Positions 1 to 8,333 of a stretch of 64,000 nt of DNA are shown one piece after another. Source of the DNA: Ruminococcus_G sp050944435 (lineage in GTDB: Bacteria > Bacillota > Clostridia > Lachnospirales > Lachnospiraceae); the NCBI GenBank assembly GCA_050944435.1, contig JBMNRB010000011.1, positions 28,591 to 92,590 on the forward strand, written 5' to 3'. Both the position numbers and the translations under genes were made by a program. The notes below the pieces were generated by a model, which was not told the DNA's origin, ran no database searches, and saw nothing but the letters and a program-made list of their open reading frames with translations. Within the stretch, counting starts at the first letter, position 1. Each line of letters opens with the position of its first letter.

Positions 1-368
1 ATGTGCTTTATCCGGTTGATAATCATATCGTTATCAAAAGGTTTCAAAATATAGTAATATGCTCCCAAGTTAAATGCATCTTCTGTGATTCTTTCCTGTC
101 CCACCGCAGACACCACAATAAAAGCCGGATGTTTTTTCATTGTCTGATCCTGGTTTACTTTTTCCATCACTGTCAACCCATCCACCTTTGGCATGATAAT
201 ATCCAACAGCACCACATCCGGCTCTTTCTCTTTTATAATGTTGTAGATGTCTTTTCCATTATCCGCCTGCCCAACCAGTTCCAGATCATCGTCCTCTCTG
301 ATAATGGAACCCAGCAGATTTACAATCCGCTCATTATCATCTGCGATTGCAATATTTAACTTTTCCAT
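1..368 (-). CDS. spo0A: Sporulation master regulator Spo0A, receiver domain (partial, 3' end outside window)
   Basis: The first 122 residues are visible. They form a CheY-like receiver that begins MEKLNIAIADDN. The acidic pocket is D10/D11 and the phosphoacceptor is D56 in LLDIIMP. The conserved lysine lies in ILKPF. The close match to Spo0A receivers (LDIIMP, LGAYYYILKPFD) separates it from ordinary response regulators. The DNA-binding sigma-A-activating domain is cut off by the window edge. The start at 368 has a strong AGGAGG site. In Bacillus and Clostridium, phospho-Spo0A switches cells into sporulation. The gene has its own promoter and an upstream 0A box (see separate entries). The usual upstream neighbour spoIVB is not seen; a glycosyltransferase gene lies there instead. 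Confidence 0.93.
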   Translation of the reverse strand, partial: MEKLNIAIADDNERIVNLLGSIIREDDDLELVGQADNGKDIYNIIKEKEPDVVLLDIIMPKVDGLTVMEKVNQDQTMKKHPAFIVVSAVGQERITEDAFNLGAYYYILKPFDNDMIINRIKH

Positions 369-439
369 ATTACTCCTCCTGCATAATATTTTTTTAGCAG
401 GGCGCCCCTGACAGATACTTGTTTTTCTGCCTTGATACA

Positions 440-468
440 ATTATAGAAAGGTTGATATTTCAAATCAA
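440..468 (-). promoter_or_regulatory. Sigma-A-type promoter of spo0A
   Basis: Read on the minus strand, TTGATT (463-468) and TATAAT (440-445) are separated by exactly 17 bases. They lie about 70 bases upstream of the spo0A start. This is the best promoter match in the 273-base gap between spo0A and the glycosyltransferase gene. Confidence 0.75.
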
Positions 469-497
469 GCAGATTTCCCAATTTTTGGAAACTTTCG

Positions 498-504
498 TTC
501 GACA
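498..504 (-). promoter_or_regulatory. 0A box upstream of spo0A
   Basis: TGTCGAA on the minus strand matches the Spo0A binding consensus TGNCGAA exactly. It sits about 30 bases upstream of the -35 hexamer of the spo0A promoter, a position consistent with autoregulation. A 7-base match alone is weak; its location is what gives it weight. Confidence 0.5.
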
Positions 505-641
505 TTCTCTACAGAAATGCCATCGAAAAACGTGAGTATTTGTAGGTATTCGCAAATTTTTCGGTTATTTTATCATATTTTGAATATTTTCGATATAATT
601 CACCACTTATAAACCAGTATCTCCATTGACAGTTTTCCATG

Positions 642-1748
642 TTAATTTTTTATATTTTCCAGAAAATCGCAGATTGTTTCTGCAGCATTCATTTTACAAT
701 ATTTTTTCTGGTTGGCGCGCAGCCGCTCCAACACCTCATCATTCTCCAGCAAGTCTTCCTGCCTGCTCAAATTTTTTTCCATGCCGTTAAAACTCATCCC
801 CCGTTTCGCAAAAAAACGCAGATTTTTGCTTTCACAGCCGGGTATGGGAGGAATATGAAAGAGAGGAACGCCCAATACTGCCGCTTCCGTAGATGACAGA
901 CCGCCGGGTTTTGAAAGAAACAGATCACTGATTTCCATATACCTCTCCATACAATTCGTCTTTCCCAAAATGATGTACTGCTGATCGCCGCCGTATTTTT
1001 CCTTCAGTTTTCTGTACAGTCTGTAGTTATTTCCGCAGACAGCAATACAGATCCAGTCTTCCCTTCCATTAAGCCATCGCTTTATTTTCCGCAGCACCCG
1101 CGCCATGCTTCCAGCCCCTATGCTCCCTCCTGCCACCAGCAGATAATGGGTCTCTCTTTTTCTTTTTCTGCCCTTTTCTTTGGACTGCGCTTTTTTCTGA
1201 AATGCCGCCCTTACCGGTATCCCCAGGGGTTTTATTTTTTCCCTTGGAATTCCTCTTTTTACAAATTCCTCCGTCAGCTCTTCTGACGGTATAACATAAT
1301 AATCGCAGTCTGTCTCTTCGGTGAAGGGAATACAGGTGTAATCGGTTGCAATAAACACGCAGGGAGGGAGGGCATATCCTTTTCGTTTCAGACAAGTAAT
1401 CATCTCCGCAGGAAAAAGATGCGTAGTCACAATACAGTCGAAAGAATATTTTTCTATATATTCTTTCAGCTTTTCCGCAATTTCCATATTGGCAAAATAA
1501 ACCGGAGACTGGAAAGGCAGTCTCCGAAACACTTCTCCCAGTTCATATAGCACACCAAAGGCCTGGGGGCACCCCTGCACCAGCTTGACGTAGGCGTTTC
1601 CCACCGTCCGGTCAAGAGAAGAACCCGCCAACTGATAGGGATCCAGAAACACCCCATGGTGTCCCCGTTTTATCAGCTCCTCTTTCACCGCTTCCGCTGC
1701 CATATTATGACCGCCGCCTGTCTTGCATGATAAAATTAACACTTCCAT
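642..1748 (-). CDS. MGDG synthase/UgtP-like diacylglycerol glycosyltransferase
   Basis: The 368-residue protein has the GT-B fold pattern of the MGDG synthase/processive glucosyltransferase family. An N-terminal glycine-rich acceptor motif (TGGGHN, about residues 11-16) is followed by a C-terminal sugar-nucleotide motif KPGGLSSTEA. Family members transfer glucose or galactose from UDP-sugars to diacylglycerol at the inner face of the membrane. This makes glycolipids and lipoteichoic acid anchors. Its start overlaps the end of plsY by 13 bases, so the two are probably translationally coupled. The sugar donor cannot be told from the sequence. MurG-like activity is less likely because of the family-specific N terminus. 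Confidence 0.85.
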   Translation of the reverse strand: MEVLILSCKTGGGHNMAAEAVKEELIKRGHHGVFLDPYQLAGSSLDRTVGNAYVKLVQGCPQAFGVLYELGEVFRRLPFQSPVYFANMEIAEKLKEYIEKYSFDCIVTTHLFPAEMITCLKRKGYALPPCVFIATDYTCIPFTEETDCDYYVIPSEELTEEFVKRGIPREKIKPLGIPVRAAFQKKAQSKEKGRKRKRETHYLLVAGGSIGAGSMARVLRKIKRWLNGREDWICIAVCGNNYRLYRKLKEKYGGDQQYIILGKTNCMERYMEISDLFLSKPGGLSSTEAAVLGVPLFHIPPIPGCESKNLRFFAKRGMSFNGMEKNLSRQEDLLENDEVLERLRANQKKYCKMNAAETICDFLENIKN

Positions 1749-2362
1749 AACAATCTCACTTTACACTTCTCCCTCTCTTCTTCACTGGTATGCAGCCGCC
1801 AGCATACCAAAACGGCAATAATCAGGAAACCGGTCTGCACCGCTTTTTCTCCTGGACCCAGGATAAGAAGCAGCGCACAGGAAAGATACACCGCCGCCGT
1901 CCGGTAAAAATGAGGGGTAATTCTGAGCACCAGGGAAAAAAACAAAAAAACCGCTGCCAAAACTGCCGCCGGATACATCTCGGGAAACAGCCCCAGCAAA
2001 CTTCCAAAGGTCACCGCAATCCCTTTTCCGCCCCGGAAACGATAAAACAGCGGAAATATATGGCCTGCAACCGGCGCCGCCAAAACCAGCGCCCCTGGAA
2101 AAGCATGTTCCAAAACGTCGGGCGGCTGAGAACGGAAAAAAAGATATACGGGAAGAAATCCTTTCAAAAGATCCGCACATAAAGTCAGAAACCCGCACCA
2201 GAAACCGCCGTACAGAAAAGCGTTGGCTGTTCCAGGATTTTTATCACGGCTTTCCTCTGTAATTTCCTTTCCGCAGATAAGCCGCCCAAATACCCTGGCA
2301 AAAAGGATGCTGCCAGCCAGATATCCGCACAAAACAGCCTGCTGCCAATTATAATTCCCCAT
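1736..2362 (-). CDS. plsY: Acyl-phosphate:glycerol-3-phosphate acyltransferase PlsY
   Basis: A 208-residue polytopic membrane protein with PlsY signatures: GSILFARVFG near the N terminus, NPGTANAF in the first cytoplasmic loop and FRGGKGIAVTFG in the second. PlsY transfers an acyl group from acyl phosphate to sn-glycerol-3-phosphate, the first committed step of phospholipid synthesis. It lies between a DegV/FakB-type fatty-acid-binding protein and a glycolipid synthase, which fits one lipid operon on the minus strand. The length is typical for the family. Confidence 0.93.
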   Translation of the reverse strand: MGNYNWQQAVLCGYLAGSILFARVFGRLICGKEITEESRDKNPGTANAFLYGGFWCGFLTLCADLLKGFLPVYLFFRSQPPDVLEHAFPGALVLAAPVAGHIFPLFYRFRGGKGIAVTFGSLLGLFPEMYPAAVLAAVFLFFSLVLRITPHFYRTAAVYLSCALLLILGPGEKAVQTGFLIIAVLVCWRLHTSEEEREKCKVRLLWKC

Positions 2363-2389
2363 CTTTTTCTCCCTTTTGTATCTGTTTTC

Positions 2390-3223
2390 CTATGGATGCA
2401 CAAAACTTATGGCAATACACGACGGTCCCACATGGGTGCCAATGACGCCGCCCACCGGAAGCAGACGGCAGTTTTCCAGCCCATATCTTTCTTTCGTCAG
2501 ACGCATAAACTCCTGTCCGAAATCCTTATCGCGAGTATATCCGAAATAGACCGGATGTTTATCATCGAAGCCTCTCGTCTCAAATTCTTTCCACAGGTAC
2601 TGCATTGCACTCTTTCTTCCCCTTGCTTTTCCCAGCATAACCAGTTTTTTATCCTGCAGTTCGATCACCGGTTTAATATGCAGCGTGTTTCCCAAAAAGG
2701 CAAGGGCTGCGGGAATTCTTCCTCCCATTTTCAGGTAAGTCAGCGTATCCAGCATGCCGCATACCGTCAGTTTTCCTCTCAGCCCTTTTAGATATTCTGC
2801 AATTTCTGCCGCTTTTTTTCCTTCCTCTCTCATTTTCACCACACATTCCACCATATAGCGCTGTGTGGTAATCGCCTGTTCTGAATCCAAAATCCAGATT
2901 TTTTCATATCCGCAGATGCTCTTAGCCAGTTCTGCCGCATTAATGGTACCGCTTAAACCGCTTGATAATGTGATAACTAATACTTCTTCTTCCCTTTTCT
3001 CTGCCTCTTTAAAAAGTTTCAGATATTCCTCCGGTGAAGGCTGACTGGTTTTGGGCAGCTCCTTTTGTTCTTTCAAAAAATCAAAAAAGGCATCGAAATC
3101 TTCTTCGCTGTTCATCGGACATTCAGTCTCTCCGAACTGAATTCTAATGGGAACAATCCGTATCTTCATTTCTTCTGCCTGCTCCGCCGTTATATCGGCC
3201 GCTGAATCCGTAATAATTATCAT
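2390..3223 (-). CDS. DegV family fatty-acid-binding protein (FakB-like)
   Basis: The product is 277 residues when started at 3223, where GGAGG lies seven bases upstream of ATG; a longer frame to 3271 lacks such a site. It begins MIIITDSAADIT, the DegV hallmark. The ligand-contact motifs are visible: TSQPSP, SSGLSGT, MGGRIPA and THVGPSC. In studied FakB proteins these hold the fatty-acid carboxylate. FakB presents a fatty acid to the kinase FakA, giving acyl phosphate, the PlsY substrate. plsY follows directly, so the neighbourhood supports that role. The bound lipid is unknown and no FakA gene is in the window. Confidence 0.9.
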   Translation of the reverse strand: MIIITDSAADITAEQAEEMKIRIVPIRIQFGETECPMNSEEDFDAFFDFLKEQKELPKTSQPSPEEYLKLFKEAEKREEEVLVITLSSGLSGTINAAELAKSICGYEKIWILDSEQAITTQRYMVECVVKMREEGKKAAEIAEYLKGLRGKLTVCGMLDTLTYLKMGGRIPAALAFLGNTLHIKPVIELQDKKLVMLGKARGRKSAMQYLWKEFETRGFDDKHPVYFGYTRDKDFGQEFMRLTKERYGLENCRLLPVGGVIGTHVGPSCIAISFVHP

Positions 3224-3314
3224 ACCCGTTCCTCCAAAATATGATTCTATGTACAAGTATACACGATTCATGCCAAATTTTCATCCATTTACCGTTAACT
3301 TTTCCGGGGTTTTA

Positions 3315-3343
3315 TTGACAAATCCAAAACTTCCATATATGAT
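3315..3343 (+). promoter_or_regulatory. Promoter of the csoR-like gene
   Basis: TTGACA (315-320 of this kilobase) and TATGAT (338-343) are spaced by 17 bases and lie 34 bases upstream of the TTG start. The -35 hexamer is a perfect consensus. Confidence 0.7.
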
Positions 3344-3376
3344 TATGAAAAACCCATAGTTACTGGAGGGATAAGA

Positions 3377-3652
3377 TTGAGACAATGTATGGATGCAGAC
3401 AACCTGCACAGGAGATTAAAAAAAATCATCGGACAGGTTCAGGCTATTGACCGCATGATCGATGAAGACATCCCCTGTGAGGATATTCTCTCACAGATTA
3501 ATGCTGCAAAATCTGCTCTGCATAAAGCCGGACAGGTCGTACTGGAAGGACATATTCAGCACTGTGTCCGCGACGGCATTGAACATGGAGATGCTGATAA
3601 GACGATACAGAATTTCACAAAAGCAGTGGAACGTTTTGCAAATATGACATAA
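3377..3652 (+). CDS. CsoR/FrmR-family metal-sensing repressor
   Basis: A 91-residue all-helical protein of the DUF156 family. It starts at TTG with GGAGG seven bases upstream; an internal ATG at 3389 is the alternative. The metal-binding set is Cys34, His59 and Cys63, the C-H-C pattern of Cu(I)-sensing CsoR rather than the formaldehyde sensor FrmR. Such proteins are tetramers that leave DNA when they bind copper. No copper ATPase or chaperone gene adjoins it; the next gene is convergent. Its target is therefore not visible here, apart from its own promoter. Confidence 0.88.
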   Translation: MRQCMDADNLHRRLKKIIGQVQAIDRMIDEDIPCEDILSQINAAKSALHKAGQVVLEGHIQHCVRDGIEHGDADKTIQNFTKAVERFANMT

Positions 3653-3676
3653 TTTGGGGATCCTTATTTATTATTA

Positions 3677-3707
3677 AAAGGAAACTGCCGCAGCAGTTTC
3701 CTTTTTT
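3677..3707. terminator. Bidirectional intrinsic terminator between csoR-like and patatin genes
   Basis: A 12-base perfect stem (3677-3688 with 3693-3704) closes a four-base loop. It is flanked by A and T runs on both sides, so it can end transcripts from both convergent genes. Confidence 0.85.
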
Positions 3708-4551
3708 AATCCTCCATCCATTCTTTCAGAGATTCTATCTGATTTTTGGCGTCCCGCCATCCGATATCGTAAACTTTTTGCAGTTCTTCGCTGTCATGGC
3801 TCATCCTGGGAATGGTGAGCGGCACACTGGGACGTATCACAAAGATTTCTCCCTTCTCTTCCATTTTCTTAATGTCTCTTACCGTCCGGTTATAGGTTTT
3901 ATACCGGTTCCGGACAGCTCTGACAAATTCTGGATATTTCCGATAAAATACCGGGGCCATCTTTCCATTTTCCGGAAGCTTCACATATCCGTCATGGCGC
4001 GTCAGCACAACCACGTTTTTATCAAACCCCATTTTCTGAAAGGCCCGCACCGGTATACTGTCCGTACAGCCGCCGTCCAACAGTTTCTTTCCCTCCCATG
4101 ATACGATTTTGGAGACATATGGCATGGAAGCAGAGGCTTTCATAATATCGATACCGCTTCTCATATCCCTAATCCTCAGATATTCTGCTTTGCCTGTTTC
4201 CAAATTGCTGCATCCCGCATAAAATTCCGTATCGGAACGGTCAAAGGCATCGTAATCAAAGGGATCCAGTCTCTCCGGCAGATCATGATAGCAGAATTTA
4301 TCCCCCACGATGCTGCCTGTGGTCAAAAGACTCCAAAAGCTCATAAAACGCCTGTCTTTACAATATTTCTTATAGTACCGGATACTTCTGCCCTTCTGTT
4401 CTGACACGTAAGAAGCCCCGTGAATGGCGCCTGCCGATACTCCGATCACACCATCAAAATGTACCCCCTCTTCCAGAAACACATCCAGCACACCCGCAGT
4501 ATAAATACCGCGCATGGCGCCGCCTTCCAGAACCAGACCTGATCTGCCCAT
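3706..4551 (-). CDS. Patatin-like phospholipase
   Basis: The 281-residue protein shows the patatin core in order. It has an oxyanion motif LEGGAMRG near residue 8, the nucleophile elbow GVSAG (about residues 38-42) and the dyad aspartate in DGGCTDSIPV (about residue 157). These residues make a Ser-Asp hydrolase that cleaves acyl esters of phospholipids or other lipids. The length matches the YjjU-type bacterial subgroup. No signal peptide is seen, so it is probably cytoplasmic. The substrate cannot be predicted. Confidence 0.9.
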   Translation of the reverse strand: MGRSGLVLEGGAMRGIYTAGVLDVFLEEGVHFDGVIGVSAGAIHGASYVSEQKGRSIRYYKKYCKDRRFMSFWSLLTTGSIVGDKFCYHDLPERLDPFDYDAFDRSDTEFYAGCSNLETGKAEYLRIRDMRSGIDIMKASASMPYVSKIVSWEGKKLLDGGCTDSIPVRAFQKMGFDKNVVVLTRHDGYVKLPENGKMAPVFYRKYPEFVRAVRNRYKTYNRTVRDIKKMEEKGEIFVIRPSVPLTIPRMSHDSEELQKVYDIGWRDAKNQIESLKEWMED

Positions 4552-4581
4552 GCTGCATCCTCCCTTTCTAAGTCTTTTCTC

Positions 4582-5241
4582 TCAGCCTTTCAACGGCAAT
4601 ATTGCATAATTTCCCTGCCTGATTATTTCACCAAAATGAAGGGGAATGGGATACCGAAAAAGAGGGCCGTCATACACAAAACTGTGATACTCTCCATTTT
4701 CTCCGCAGATATCCGCTCCCTGACCGGCAATCTCCCTGGCCAGCTCCTTCGTTATGGTTCTGCCCAGAAATTTTTCACTCATCCGTGCAGTATCTACAAT
4801 GGTAATAACCGTCTGAAAGCCGCTGTCGATCATCTCAAACACCAGATCTTCCCTCTTTTCGTTCCAAAGTGGGAAAAGACTTTCCATCCCCGCCTTGCGG
4901 CAGCAGGAATCGCACCAGTCAAAATGCTCCTGAATATCAATATCTCCAAATATACATTTCTCAGCGCCCTGATTCTTCAGCCTTTTCAAAGCCTCTGTAA
5001 ACTCCCGCTCATAATCGTCTGCCGGTCCCGTCGAAACCAGCTCCAGCGGAATCCCCATGGATCGGGAAACTTCCTCCAGCACCTTGGAAGGAATACCGTG
5101 AAACCAGGAGCTTCCCTTCCCTTCGTTATACGTAGTCAGCAGACTGACCGGCTCGTATCCCATTTTAACTGCCCGGTATAATGCCAATGCGCCGTCTTTC
5201 CCGCCGCTGTAAGACGCGGCAGCCTTAATCTTCTCAGCCAT
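4582..5241 (-). CDS. Dph6-like ATP pyrophosphatase (diphthine-ammonia ligase family)
   Basis: The 219-residue protein has an N-terminal PP-loop, SYSGGKDGALAL (about residues 10-21), that binds ATP and activates a carboxylate or carbonyl as an adenylate. The later GENGEYHSFV motif is typical of the Dph6/MJ0570 family. In eukaryotes and archaea Dph6 amidates diphthine on EF-2. Bacteria lack diphthamide, so the bacterial role is unknown and the family name should not be read as function. Confidence 0.82.
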   Translation of the reverse strand: MAEKIKAAASYSGGKDGALALYRAVKMGYEPVSLLTTYNEGKGSSWFHGIPSKVLEEVSRSMGIPLELVSTGPADDYEREFTEALKRLKNQGAEKCIFGDIDIQEHFDWCDSCCRKAGMESLFPLWNEKREDLVFEMIDSGFQTVITIVDTARMSEKFLGRTITKELAREIAGQGADICGENGEYHSFVYDGPLFRYPIPLHFGEIIRQGNYAILPLKG

Positions 5242-5265
5242 TTTCCTTTTGCCCCTTCCAGCAGC

Positions 5266-6201
5266 TTATTCCAGCTCCATTGCCTGCATGGTTTCTTTGC
5301 TGCCGTATTTATAAATCAGTTCCTGACCTTTGATGGTAACCTTGGTTCCCTCCGGAATAGATTTTGTGATAAAGGCATTACTGCCGATCACCGCATCTTT
5401 GCCAATCTGGGTATCTCCTCCCAAAATGGAAGTTCCTGAGTAAATCGTCACATTATCCCCAATGGTAGGATGGCGTTTTACACTGCGAAGCTTTTGCCCT
5501 CCTCTGGTGGATAATGCACCCAGCGTCACCCCCTGATAGATCTTTACATTATCTCCAATCACAGTGGTTTCTCCAATTACAATTCCTGTACCATGATCGA
5601 TAAAGAAATATTTTCCAATAGAAGCCCCCGGATGGATATCAATCCCTGTTCTGTCATGGGCATACTCTGTCATTATTCTGGGAATCAGAGGAACCTGCAG
5701 AAGATAAAGCTCATGGGCAAGACGGTAAACCGTAATTGCCAGCATACCAGGATAAGCAAAGATAACCTCGTCTTTGCTGTAAGCAGCCGGGTCCCCGTCG
5801 AAAGCCGCCTGTAAATCCGTTTCGAGATACTCTCTTATCTTTGGAATCATTTTAAAAAAAGCCACCGTCTTTTCCCGGGCGCTTTTTTCAATCTGTGCCT
5901 CCGCCTTATCGGCCATGTGCCTTTCATATTTCAGCACGAATGTAATCTGCTTATTCAGATTGTACATGGCGTCTTCCACCAGCAGAGACAGATGATTATT
6001 GACATCATATATTTTATAAGTTTTATCCCTGTAATATCCCGGAAAAATGATTTTCAGCAATTTCTGGATAATCTGAATGATCATCTCTTTATCCAGCTGA
6101 TCAAACAAATCGTCCATCTTGTCGATGGCTCTGCCGTTCCCATAATCTTCCAGAATATACTGTGTTATCGCTTTTACTTCTTCGTCAATTATTTTAACCA
6201 T
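5266..6201 (-). CDS. Serine O-acetyltransferase, EpsC/CysE type
   Basis: A 311-residue protein with an N-terminal helical region of about 180 residues and a C-terminal left-handed beta-helix of hexapeptide repeats. The active-site segment (HPGASIGKYFFIDHG) includes the His-Asp pair expected in serine acetyltransferases. It acetylates L-serine with acetyl-CoA to O-acetylserine, the cysteine precursor. The long N-terminal part matches the EpsC-like clostridial form rather than short Bacillus CysE. No cysK is adjacent. Confidence 0.9.
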   Translation of the reverse strand: MVKIIDEEVKAITQYILEDYGNGRAIDKMDDLFDQLDKEMIIQIIQKLLKIIFPGYYRDKTYKIYDVNNHLSLLVEDAMYNLNKQITFVLKYERHMADKAEAQIEKSAREKTVAFFKMIPKIREYLETDLQAAFDGDPAAYSKDEVIFAYPGMLAITVYRLAHELYLLQVPLIPRIMTEYAHDRTGIDIHPGASIGKYFFIDHGTGIVIGETTVIGDNVKIYQGVTLGALSTRGGQKLRSVKRHPTIGDNVTIYSGTSILGGDTQIGKDAVIGSNAFITKSIPEGTKVTIKGQELIYKYGSKETMQAMELE

Positions 6202-6274
6202 AATTTCTCCTTAACCAGCATTTTCATCTTTCCGTTTATTGTAGAATATTTAACGGTTATCGTCAAGTTTATCC

Positions 6275-7234
6275 TTACACCACATTGACGGGGCTCCCCT
6301 TCAGATATTCCTTCAGATTGGAAAATGCAATATTGATCAGCCTTGTCCTTGCTTCCTTTGACGCCCAGGCAATATGAGGAGTAATCACACAGTTTTTCGC
6401 CTGGAAAAGGGGATTATCCCTGCTGGGCGGCTCCATTTCCAGCACATCCAGAGCAGCTCCGGCAATTTCTCCGCTGTTCAGGGCCTCTGCCAGCTCTTCC
6501 TCCCGGATCAGCGGCCCTCTGGCCGTATTAATCAAAAAGGCTGTCGGTTTCATTTTTTTCAGTGATTCTCTGTTAATCATATATTTTGTCTCCTCGAAAA
6601 GGGGACAATGAAGACTGACAACGTCGGAAGTTTCCAATAATTCTTCCATGGATTCCGCCCATTGAAATTCTATCTTCTCTTCCGCCTCTTTTTTGCCGCG
6701 GCTCCATGCTTTTACTTTCATGCCGAAAGCGTTGGCTGCCTTTGCCGTCTGCTGGCCGATTTTCCCGAATCCGATAATTCCCATGGTTTTTCCCGCCAGT
6801 TCAATGATAGGGTAGTCCCAATAGCAGAAATCCCTGCAGTCACTCCACTTTCCCTCTTTTACACCGTCACTGTGCTCCTTTACGTGGCTGCACAATGCAA
6901 ACAGCAGTGAGAATACCATCTGGGCGACAGAATTGGTACTGTATGCAGGGATATTGGTCACCGTAATCCCTCTTTCCCTGGCCGCTGCAATATCAATCAC
7001 ATTATAGCCCGTCGCCAACACGCCAATATAAGACAGCTCAGGGAGTTCTTCCATCACTTTCCTGGAAAACACTCCTTTGCTGGTCAGTACAATCCTGGCA
7101 TCCCTGCACCGTTCCACCACCTGTTTTTCTGCCGTCCGCTCATATATATGACATTCTCCCAATTCCTGAAACATATCCCAGGATAAATCCCCCGGATTAA
7201 TAGTGTAGCCATCCAAAATCACAATTTTTTCCAT
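6275..7234 (-). CDS. D-2-hydroxyacid dehydrogenase (NAD-dependent, HprA-like)
   Basis: The 319-residue protein has the two-domain hydroxyacid dehydrogenase layout. The Rossmann motif GIIGFGKIG lies near residues 150-158. The catalytic Arg is in NTARGPLI, the Glu in LEMEPP and the His in ITPHIAWA. Family members reduce 2-keto acids such as hydroxypyruvate to D-hydroxy acids. Those that start and end like this one are often annotated glycerate dehydrogenase, but the substrate is uncertain. It may be its own unit, with 73 bases upstream of the next gene. Confidence 0.87.
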   Translation of the reverse strand: MEKIVILDGYTINPGDLSWDMFQELGECHIYERTAEKQVVERCRDARIVLTSKGVFSRKVMEELPELSYIGVLATGYNVIDIAAARERGITVTNIPAYSTNSVAQMVFSLLFALCSHVKEHSDGVKEGKWSDCRDFCYWDYPIIELAGKTMGIIGFGKIGQQTAKAANAFGMKVKAWSRGKKEAEEKIEFQWAESMEELLETSDVVSLHCPLFEETKYMINRESLKKMKPTAFLINTARGPLIREEELAEALNSGEIAGAALDVLEMEPPSRDNPLFQAKNCVITPHIAWASKEARTRLINIAFSNLKEYLKGSPVNVV

Positions 7235-7260
7235 ACTCTTTCCCCTTTTTTTCTTTCATT

Positions 7261-7298
7261 AAAAAACAGCGCCCAGTATATTATACCGGCGCGCCGTT
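7261..7298 (-). terminator. Intrinsic terminator of the UroD-like operon
   Basis: An eight-base stem with one G-U pair (7265-7272 with 7291-7298) precedes a run of six U residues in minus-strand RNA. It lies just after the last UroD-like gene. Confidence 0.7.
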
Positions 7299-7319
7299 TT
7301 CATTACAATATGGATTTCA

Positions 7320-8318
7320 TTATCTGCCTTCGTTATATCTGTCAATTTCATCATCAATGATGGGATCCACATGGGGATACAGACATCCAGGACCGCCATA
7401 GGTGATGCAGGGAATATAATGGCCGCCCGGTGCATATGCTTCGCAGGCTCTTCTCACTTCAGCACGAATGGTCTCTTCCGTAGAATCTGCCTGATCCACG
7501 ATGGCAGCATCGATGCCTCCCATCAGTGTCATACGGCCGTTCAACTGTTTCTGCAGTTTAGGGATATCATTCTGCGGCAGCACACCCTGCCAGATATCCA
7601 CACCCAGCTCCACCATATCTTCTACGATCGGCTCCATGAAAGAGTCGGCATGATGCATGATAATAACACCTTTTTCTTTCATATAACCATAGGTTTTAGC
7701 ATACTGGGGTTTAATAAATTGTCTCCAGGTCTCCGGACTTACAAACAACTGATGCTTGGATCCCCAGTCATCGTGGGAAAGCATAACATCCGGTTTAAGA
7801 TTATCCACAATCAGTTTCATATACTGATAACGGTACTCGCCTATGACATTGCACAGATCCATCATATCTTCCGGTTCCAGCAGAAAGTTTGCCAGCATAT
7901 CTTCAAATCCCATCAGGAAATGCAGCCGTTCAAATACTCCAGTGGGCATAAATGCCATGAAAAGTTTGCCGCTGGCTTTGATCTCTTCCGCCTTTTCCTG
8001 GAAGGGTTTCCAGAGCTCCGGATCTGAACAGTTTTCCAAAAGTTCCGGCATTTTCAACTGCTCTTTCCACTCACAAATATCACTGATCACTTTATTGTCG
8101 TCTGTTACATGAGGCATGGCTGCCAGCTGATCCTCCGGCCAGAGGATAGTTGTTCCAAAACGGTCCACCAACGGATCCATACCGCGGTGACGATTGCCTC
8201 TGATGTAGTTTCCAGCAGGGTTGGGCGGATAAAATACCGTTCCCTCAAACTGTTTTAACAGGCGTTCCGGTTTTCCGTCCGCCTTTATTGTCTCCAAAAA
8301 AATTTCTTTTGCAGTCAA
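7320..8318 (-). CDS. UroD/MtaA-family protein, paralogue 1
   Basis: The 332-residue protein belongs to the uroporphyrinogen decarboxylase superfamily branch that includes corrinoid methyltransferases (MtaA, MtbA, CmuA). It starts at TTG with AAGGAG eight bases upstream. MtaA proteins bind zinc through a His-x-Cys motif; here that segment reads MHHADS, so the first Cys is absent. A Cys remains in IPCITYGGPGC near residue 310. It follows paralogue 2 after 15 bases. Likely a substrate-specific methyltransferase or demethylase partner, but no corrinoid protein gene is nearby and the substrate is unknown. True heme-pathway UroD is unlikely. Confidence 0.78.
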   Translation of the reverse strand: MTAKEIFLETIKADGKPERLLKQFEGTVFYPPNPAGNYIRGNRHRGMDPLVDRFGTTILWPEDQLAAMPHVTDDNKVISDICEWKEQLKMPELLENCSDPELWKPFQEKAEEIKASGKLFMAFMPTGVFERLHFLMGFEDMLANFLLEPEDMMDLCNVIGEYRYQYMKLIVDNLKPDVMLSHDDWGSKHQLFVSPETWRQFIKPQYAKTYGYMKEKGVIIMHHADSFMEPIVEDMVELGVDIWQGVLPQNDIPKLQKQLNGRMTLMGGIDAAIVDQADSTEETIRAEVRRACEAYAPGGHYIPCITYGGPGCLYPHVDPIIDDEIDRYNEGR

Positions 8319-8333
8319 TTCTTTTTCTCCTTT

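Noticed and set aside
4582..5241. Diphthamide synthesis
   Set aside because: The family name suggests it, but bacteria have no diphthamide on EF-G, so the role is left open.
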